Assembly (NCBI GenBank): GCA_003339415.1
Contig: PDHQ01000412.1
Coordinates: 1 to 25,831 of the forward strand
Source of the DNA: Ophiocordyceps camponoti-saundersi (nom. inval.)
Lineage: Eukaryota > Ascomycota > Sordariomycetes > Hypocreales > Ophiocordycipitaceae
Reading direction: 5' to 3'
Length of the DNA stretch: 25,831 bases
Made by a program: the position numbers and the translations under genes. The notes under the pieces are model-generated. The model was not told the DNA's origin. It was given only the letters and a program-made list of their open reading frames with translations, and made no database searches. Shown in pieces: positions 20,521 to 25,831 of this stretch. Position 1 is the stretch's first letter, and each line of letters opens with the position of its first letter.

Positions 20521-21000
20521 TATTATTACTTATAAGTTTTATTTTAAAAAAGTATCTTATTCCGCTAATATTACTCCGTTATAAAAAATATATAAAAAAA
20601 AATATTAAAATATATCTTTTTAAATTATCGATTTTCGAAAATAAATCTCTAATAAGTTATATACCTAATCCGCGGACCTCCGCTATTATTCTATCTATAT
20701 TATAGATTAGATATAGTAGTTTATTTATACGCTTACTATAGTTTAAGTAGAAGTCGTCTATATTAAGTACGCTTAATATATATACGTAAAGTATTATCTT
20801 ATTTATATTATAAACTAAATAAAATAAGTTTATAATATATTTCCTATAATTAAAGTAAAAATCTATAACTTTATTAAATAAGTTTAAGCGCTTACGAAGC
20901 GTATTAAATATATAATTACCCCGCTTATATTATAAAGTAATAATTTATACTAACTAATAATAATAAAATAGTAAAGATCAAAAACCTTCTCGCGGTCGCC
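20521..21000 (-). pseudogene. RIP-decayed open frame, product unknown
   Basis: On the minus strand, the frame whose codons occupy 20998-21000, 20899-20901 and 20635-20637 reads as a protein-like chain of 160 codons interrupted only by TAA and TAG. It opens with a GDREKVFDLYYF stretch, continues with a hydrophobic SGVIIYLIRFVSA stretch, a Thr/Ser patch, RRSAD, and NLLEIYFRKS, and ends near NGVILAE. I do not recognise a family. Stops are frequent (about 20), so the frame could be fortuitous; what supports it is the run of ordinary codons between them and the fact that all the stops can derive from Gln or Trp. It lies downstream, on the same strand, of the larger decayed frame at 21351-23870 but in another frame, separated by a 54-bp tandem repeat, so it may be a second ORF of the same element. 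Confidence 0.3.
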
Positions 21001-21045
21001 TATAATCTACTACTATATTTCTAAATATATAAATACGGAACTCTT

Positions 21046-21200
21046 TATAACTTAACTAAGGAAAAACTAAAAAATAGGGAAATCTAAGTTTTATTATCTT
21101 ATAACTTAACTAAGGATAATTAAAAGGGTAAGGAGGTATAAGTTTTATTACTTTATTAAAAGGGATATAGAAGTTTAAGTTTATTTACTTTCGCTTACGC
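21046..21200. repeat. 54-bp tandem repeat, about 2.6 units
   Basis: Units begin at 21046 and 21100 with TATAACTTAACTAAGG and end with AAGTTTTATTA; a third, truncated and diverged unit runs from 21154 (TATTAAAAGGGATA...AAGTTTAAGTTTATTTAC). The unit is purine-rich on the + strand. It separates the two decayed minus-strand frames. Confidence 0.65.
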
Positions 21201-21350
21201 GGGTATAAGCTAGATAGTAATTCTCTATATATAAAATAATAATATTTCTCCTTTTAACGAAGCGATAGCGGTAAGAGTAAATAGGAATTATATATTATTT
21301 AATAAATCTATAAGAAAAAAAAAAATATCTTTTCTCTTTCTCCCCCTTTC
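21201..21350. other. Short spacer before the large decayed frame
   Basis: Contains AGATAGTAATTCTCTATATATAAAATAATAA (21213), which resembles a stretch within the LTR-like repeat L (AGTAATTCTCTATAAGG at about 13562), possibly a fragment of a fourth, highly decayed copy. The match is too short to be sure. Confidence 0.3.
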
Positions 21351-23870
21351 TTATAAATACCTACTCTCGCTAAATCGGAACTAAATATTTTTTTTATATT
21401 ACTTAGCACGCTTCCTTTATAATTATTTTTACTAACTTAATATCCCTTTATTACTTAACTTAGTATTCCTTATATTTTACCTTTTCCTATCTTTTACTAT
21501 TCTATACTCCTCTCTTATCCCCGCTTTACCTTTTCTTTTTAATAGCCCTTATCTTAAATACCTTTTAATTATAATATTAATCTACTTTTACGTATCGCTT
21601 ACTATTAGACCCGGTAGTTAGGCTAAGATAAATATACTTATTTTTATATACTTTAGTACCGTATCCCGCTTATACCTATTCTTTATATAGATCTTCTTTC
21701 CGCTCTTTACTATACTTAATCTAGCTTCGCTAAATCTTAAAATACCTTTTCCTTTTATATAATATTTTTCTATTTAATCCTTATAATTCGTATATATCTT
21801 AATTCCTAATACCTTAAATTCCGATATCTTATTTGCCGCCTTTACCGCCTTTTCCTTATTTATATTTTCCTTTATATTTATAGCCTTTACTTTACGTTAT
21901 CTTAATTATTTTAAATTAAGTACCTTTTTCCTCTTTCTCTTAGTCTTCGTATTTTTTCTCTTCCTCTTAGTTTTTATTATATAGTAAGCTAGCCTCCTTT
22001 TTCGCTTTCGCGGACTTATTATTAATAATATAGCGTAAGTTTTATTTTTAGCTTTATCGGCCTATTACGAATCTCTCTTTTACGGTATAGCCTTACGTAT
22101 ATTTTTTATATCCTTTACCGCGCTCCTTATTAGTACTATTTTACTTAAACTATTACCTCTCTTTTTCTCTTTTATCTTATTATTCCGCGCGTTTTTTTCT
22201 TTCCGCTCCCTCTCCTCTTTTATTTCCTTTAGATTTTTATTACGCTTATCTCGCGTACTTAATATTTCCGATATATTTAGCTCTCCTATCCTCTCTACTA
22301 TATCTCCTAATATAGTATTTTATACTTCTCCTTTATAAGATATACTTATTATTATCCCCTCTCTCTTTTCTTCGACGCCTTCCCTTTCCGCTCCTTTTTA
22401 TAAAAAAAGGGAAATATTAGCTTAAAGATAATACCGGACCTCCTTATTTCCTCTTACCTTATCTTCGCTTCCTACTAAACTTATAAGAACCTTATTTATA
22501 AAGCTAACTATAAGAAATATTATTTTTCCGGTATCTTTTCTTACGTTATCTATCTCCTTCTATTATATATTTATATTATATTTTTCGCTTTATATTATTT
22601 CGCCTCTTTTATCTAATTCTTAATAATTACCTAATTTTACTTTATTACCTTTTATTTATATACGCGTAAATAGTTTATCTATCTTAAATACTTAGTATAA
22701 GGGTAGTATATAAAATAGGTATATCCCTCCTATTATTATTAGTCCCTTACTCTTATCGTAACCCTTATCCGTTCTTTATCTTTTAGCTTTAAAAAGGTAT
22801 TTTATATCCCCTTATCTTTTTAAACTTATAATACTAAGTTTATTAGCTACTATCTTATATAAGCTTAATATAACTATATTAATTACGCTTATATATATTA
22901 GCTTCTCTTTTACTTTTAGTATAACCTAATCTTATATAAAGAGTCTTAGCTTAGGTATCGACTATCTTACCTCTCTATACTATATTATCCTCGAAATATT
23001 AATACCGGCGATTTTAGTAACGCGGTCTAGCTTATATTTAATAAATCCCTTACTCTAATATTAGAGTATTATTATCGAAAAGTAGCTATATTTTTATTTT
23101 TCTTTTTATTTCGTATATAGTATAATAACGTAGTCGAACGCTACTCCCTTTCCTTATAAATATAAGATCTCTTTCTATACCCTTACTATATATTTTACCC
23201 TTTCCTCCCTCCCCTCCTTTTATAAGTTAAATAGTATAAGTATTTATATTCCCTAATCTTATAAAAAACTACCCTAATAATATCTCCTATTATTTAATTT
23301 TACTTTAAAGTTAACTAGTCCGCTAATAAGCTTATACTTATTAAGCTGCTTTTTAAAGCTATAAGTAAAGAATCTTACTTTTCCTCGAAATATCTTATTA
23401 TCGTACTTATTATTATATTTAGCTATTATTTCTAGCGCGTTATTTATAAAATATATAATATTCGTAAGCCCTTTTTATAAAATCCTTATTAATACTTATA
23501 AGCTAAATAATAAGTATTAGTTTTGCCGCTTAGCGTTTTTTAGAAACTCGAATAGGTCTATATAGTATATTTACTAGTTTATAATATTAGTAAATAGTTC
23601 TACTCCGTTTAATATTCTAACCTCCTTTTCCTTATATATATTTAGTAATAGCTTATATTAATCTAGCTACTATAGCCGTAGCTTAAACTAGCTTAGCTAC
23701 TTAAATTATAATAATATAGGAATTATTTTCTTTACCTTCTTAAGAATATTACTTATGCCCGATAAATCCGATTACGTGCTTATCGAATATCTTAAGATAA
23801 GAGGTAAGAATCTAGCCTCTAGCGTTACCCCCCCGAAAAAGTTTATCGCTTATAGTATAGCTGCTAATAT
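21351..23870 (-). pseudogene. Large RIP-inactivated coding sequence, product unknown
   Basis: One minus-strand frame (codons at 23826-23828, 23133-23135, 22761-22763, 22185-22187, 21369-21371) runs about 840 codons without a shift that I could find, broken only by TAA and TAG. All these stops can come from CAA, CAG, CGA-independent TGG or TGA-type sites hit by RIP. The strongest evidence is a stop-free run of 79 codons (22319-22083), where each alternative minus frame has 6-7 stops per 50 codons. Visible order: a GGVTLEARFLPL stretch near 23800, a Leu/Gln-rich helical-looking part around 23600-23700, a mixed globular-looking middle, an Arg/Lys/Glu-rich segment (about 22260-22150), a strongly basic segment of KRKRK clusters (about 22010-21920), and a mixed C-terminal third with SGKKIYIKNRY. 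The basic part suggests nucleic-acid binding, as in ORF1 or Gag-like proteins of retroelements, but no domain was recognised. A seven-C tract at 23828-23834 near its start could hide an indel. Confidence 0.55.
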
Positions 23871-24089
23871 CTTTAGTTTTAATATTAAATTCTTCTTTAT
23901 TTTCTTTCTTAGTTAGTAGTTAGCGTTTTTATTAAATAGTTCTTATACTAAATTTTATAAGAAAATAAAAAAGAAAAAAAAAATAGTAACGTAAAATTTA
24001 TACTTAATAGGTTTTTTTATTTTATATTATTATATTATTATCTACGTAGTTATATAATAGTATATACCTCTATTTTCCTTTATTCTTAC

Positions 24090-24136
<47 letters not shown>

Positions 24137-24195
24137 ATATTTTATATTTATCTTACCTAATCTATACTTATTATACTTAATATACCTATTAAGCT
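23871..24195. other. A+T-rich flank with long poly(T)
   Basis: Fully RIPed DNA upstream (minus sense) of the decayed frame. It contains an A-rich patch (23962-23983) and the poly(T) run listed separately. No gene was recognised. CpA/TpG sites reappear at about 24,198. Confidence 0.5.
24093..24133 (-). repeat. Poly(T) run of 41 (poly(A) on the minus strand)
   Basis: Forty-one consecutive T. On the minus strand it is a poly(A), and it sits 5' of the decayed minus-strand frame, so it is not that element's own tail. It could be the tail of something to its right or a simple expansion. Exact length may be an assembly compromise. Confidence 0.85.
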
Positions 24196-24246
24196 ACTCA
24201 AAAGGTTATACACAGTGGAAATAAATAGTGACGGATTGGGAAAAAA

Positions 24247-24284
24247 TATCACGTGATAGAGTGAGAAGAGAGGTATCACGTGAT
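24247..24284. promoter_or_regulatory. Two ATCACGTGAT palindromes
   Basis: TATCACGTGATA at 24247-24258 and ATCACGTGAT at 24275-24284, starts 27 bp apart. CACGTG is the core bound by fungal bHLH regulators of the Cbf1/Pho4 type. Two copies of an extended 10-bp palindrome in an otherwise unmutated island suggest a functional site, but which gene they would serve is unclear. Confidence 0.45.
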
Positions 24285-24386
24285 GGTTAAATAGAGGAAA
24301 AAGATAAAGAATTGGAGGCAGGAGAGGTGATTGAATTGTGAGTGTGAGATGATAATACTATACAAGTAGGTGGGAAAACCCTCCTT

Positions 24387-24394
24387 CTTTTATA
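24387..24394 (-). promoter_or_regulatory. TATAAAAG motif on the minus strand
   Basis: Minus strand reads GTCTATAAAAGAAGGAGG. About 40-80 bp further on come CA-rich sequences with ATCATCTCACACTCACAATTC, a plausible initiation zone. This resembles a retrotransposon LTR (U3-TATA-R) or a fungal promoter directed to the left. No intact gene follows; the DNA downstream is RIPed. Confidence 0.4.
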
Positions 24395-24583
24395 GACAAT
24401 TTCTCAGTAACGAAGGTACTTTCCAAGATACTTCTAAGTCCTCGGATATAGTACTCTGACGTAGCTATAAGACCTTCCTTTCCCCTTATTTGTAGGTATT
24501 TTCCTTCTTTTGTTATTTAACTCAGAAGATCGAGGATTTGCGGTGAGACTTATATGTAATGCACACGATCGAGGCTTGTGCGC

Positions 24584-24710
24584 GCGCTTGGGCCGCGTAC
24601 GCTTGGGCCCTGTAAGCGCTGTACGTGAGACCCTGTAAGCGCTATATAACAGGCGCTATAGGGCCTGTGCGACAGGCGTTATAGGGCATATACGTGCGCT
24701 ATAGTGGGCC
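24584..24710. repeat. GC-rich short imperfect repeats
   Basis: Three nested families: CGCTTGGGCC at 24585-24594 and 24600-24609; CCCTGTAAGCGCT at 24608-24620 and 24631-24643; ACAGGCG(C/T)TATAGGGC at 24649-24664 and 24672-24687, with a related GCGCTATAGTGGGCC at 24696-24710. This is by far the most G+C-rich DNA in the window. Short repeated GC boxes of this kind are common in LTR U3 regions. Confidence 0.7.
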
Positions 24711-24725
24711 CTGGTGTGTACGGCT

Positions 24726-25243
24726 TATTCCTCTTTTATACTATATGTCTCAGGCTATATTATAGGCTTATTTCTTATCCGATTAAGATAAGAAAATATG
24801 CATTATATAGCGTTTTAAAAGGGCTTTAATATAATATAAATATTGCCTTATAAAACTTACTTAAAGTATTTATAAATAATTATATAAGCCTATTATAGCT
24901 GTATTTTTATATTTACTCTTATAGCCTCCCTTAAAGTGTATATTATATATACTCTTTACTAAATTTTTATATTTAATCTTCTAAGAAGTAAGAAAGTAAT
25001 ACTTATAAGCGTGGAAAAATTTAAATAAAACCACAAGATAGTAAAAACCTTAGTAGGATAAAAGACTATCTTTATATTATAATTATATATTAGTAAAACC
25101 TTATAGGAAAAATACTAATAATATATAATATAACTAGTAAAACCTTTTTTATAAAAGGAAAATAACTAGATTATATAGAGGAAAAGTCTGAAAGCAAAGT
25201 AAAAGACTTAAAAAACCTCTATTATTATAAGGAATAATTCTTA
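24726..25243 (-). other. 3' flank of the copia element (untranslated region, possible LTR)
   Basis: Moderately RIPed DNA directly downstream of the Pol stop on the minus strand. It holds three imperfect repeats, + strand AGTAAAACCTTATAGGA-like, at 25041-25058, 25092-25108 and 25136-25159, spaced 44-51 bp. Copia elements place a polypurine tract and the 3' LTR here, but I could not fix an LTR edge with TG...CA ends and a matching duplication. No gene was recognised. Confidence 0.5.
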
Positions 25244-25831
25244 TTAGCCTAATAGAAGGCGGCGGAATTTATTAAATTTACTAGTAGGTAGTTCCTTAGT
25301 AAATATATCTGCTATATTATCTTCTGACCTTATATAATATATCTGTATTTTATTATTTCTTATATTATCCCTTATAAAGAAGTAAGCTAAGTCTATATGC
25401 TTAGTTCTTTTATAAAATTTAGGATTTTCTGCTAATTTAATAGCTGCCTGATTATCTATAAGTATAGGAGGTATAGTATTAATTATATTTATATTTAATA
25501 GCTGATTTATAGTTAAAAATAACCTTTATATATATAAAGCTTCTTTAGTAGCTTCTTTAAGGCCTATAAACTCTGCTTCGCAGGTAGATAAAGCTATGGA
25601 TTTTTATTTCTTATAGCCCCAGCTTATTAAATTATTATATATATAAAAATAGTAACTAAATATAGACTTACGGTCTATTAAATCAGAAGCCTAGCTAGTA
25701 TCTGTTAAACCTCTTATAAAATTATTATTAAAAGGGATATTATAGTTATAAGTTAGTTTTAAATCGGGATATTTATTTAAGTATTTCCAGATTATATTTA
25801 AAGCAGATATATATGTAATATCCGGCTTAGA
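25244..25831 (-). pseudogene. Ty1/copia Pol, RNase H and C-terminus (partial, RIP-inactivated)
   Basis: The last 195 codons plus stop of a copia-type polyprotein, cut by the window edge, so integrase and reverse transcriptase would lie to the right. Hallmarks in order: KPDITYIS; a WKYLNKYPDLKL block; GLTDTS-stop-ASD, the D-A-D-W-A-G-D site of copia RNase H; DRKSIFSYYF; SWGYKK-stop-KSIALSTCEAEFIGLKEATKEALY; IDNQAAIKLAENP; RTKHIDLAYFFIRD; and EDNIADIFTKELP, closing with FRRLLLG and two stops. RNase H carries out degradation of the RNA strand during reverse transcription. Three in-frame stops (25691-25693 TAG, 25604-25606 TAA, 25526-25528 TAA) fall where the family has Trp, Gln and Trp/Gln, as RIP of TGG and CAA would create. 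There is no frameshift. It is a dead element, less mutated than everything left of 24,195. Confidence 0.93.

Larger units (their letters stand above)
24196..24725. other. RIP-free island
   Basis: About 530 bp in which CpA and TpG are as frequent as in ordinary DNA (CACGTG, TGTGAGATG, GCACACG, TTGTGCG), between fully RIPed DNA on the left and moderately RIPed copia DNA on the right. It has no convincing ORF. On the minus strand it looks like a promoter: GC-rich repeats, then a TATA motif, then a pyrimidine/CA-rich leader. Because it follows the 3' end of a minus-strand copia Pol, it could be part of that element's LTR. However, a repeated LTR should itself be RIPed, so a unique or later-inserted sequence is equally possible. 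Confidence 0.75.

Noticed and set aside
700..24195. Mitochondrial or plastid-like A+T-rich genome.
   Set aside because: Base bias is specific to loss of CpA/TpG with CpG retained; there are no mitochondrial genes, tRNAs or intron ORFs, and copia and tandem repeats are nuclear features.
700..24195. Ordinary short ORFs in the A+T-rich zone.
   Set aside because: TAA and TAG are dense in all frames and ATG is almost impossible because TpG has been removed, so start-to-stop ORFs here carry no meaning.
24196..24725. Island as a DNA transposon with terminal inverted repeats (TACACA near both ends).
   Set aside because: Only 6 bp match in inverted orientation, and no target-site duplication is visible at the edges.
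24215..25035. Copia LTR defined by TGG at 24215 and CCA(CA) at 25031-25035.
   Set aside because: Beyond the TGG/CCA the ends do not form an inverted repeat, flanking 5-mers do not match, and half of the interval is RIPed while the other half is not.

Overview
The window looks like heterochromatin from a filamentous ascomycete (Pezizomycotina) that has been heavily mutated by repeat-induced point mutation (RIP). From about 700 to 24,195 the sequence is extremely A+T rich, and the dinucleotides CpA and TpG are almost absent on both strands, while TpA is abundant and CpG is still common. Simple A+T bias would not spare CpG; conversion of CpA to TpA, the classic RIP signature, would. I see no intact protein-coding gene, rRNA, tRNA or CRISPR array.

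Layout. Positions 1-523 are a 36-bp minisatellite with a palindromic core and only partial RIP. Positions 700-21,000 are a mosaic of decayed, mostly direct repeats. (a) An LTR-like block of about 0.6 kb has three copies: 753-1371 and 13431-14043 on +, and 14981-15531 inverted. (b) A segment of about 3.3 kb is present twice in tandem (about 3900-7255 and 7745-11056). It contains a promoter-like block (block B), long pyrimidine tracts, TA microsatellites and a second block (block A). (c) Block B recurs three more times between 16.2 and 19.8 kb, always in the same orientation. (d) A further repeat pair (about 11.9-12.1 and 14.5-14.7 kb) brackets one LTR-like copy.

Three stretches still look like dead coding sequence, because one frame is protein-like and its stops are TAA/TAG, which is what RIP makes from CAA, CAG and TGG: 12602-13130 (+), 20521-21000 (-) and, most convincingly, 21351-23870 (-). 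I do not recognise their products.

At about 24,195 the RIP stops abruptly. Positions 24,196-24,725 keep normal CpA/TpG content and hold a TATA-type promoter motif (minus strand), two CACGTG palindromes and GC-rich short repeats. To the right is the 3' part of a Ty1/copia retrotransposon on the minus strand: RNase H and the Pol C-terminus at 25244-25831, running off the window. It is moderately RIPed, with three in-frame stops, and 24726-25243 lies downstream of it. The unmutated island may be its LTR region or a unique or younger segment.

The most informative general signal is the order of mutation. In the partly RIPed parts CpApA sites are largely gone while CpApG sites survive. In the fully RIPed part most of the few surviving CpA sites are GpCpA. 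All assignments are read by eye; no alignment or database search was run.
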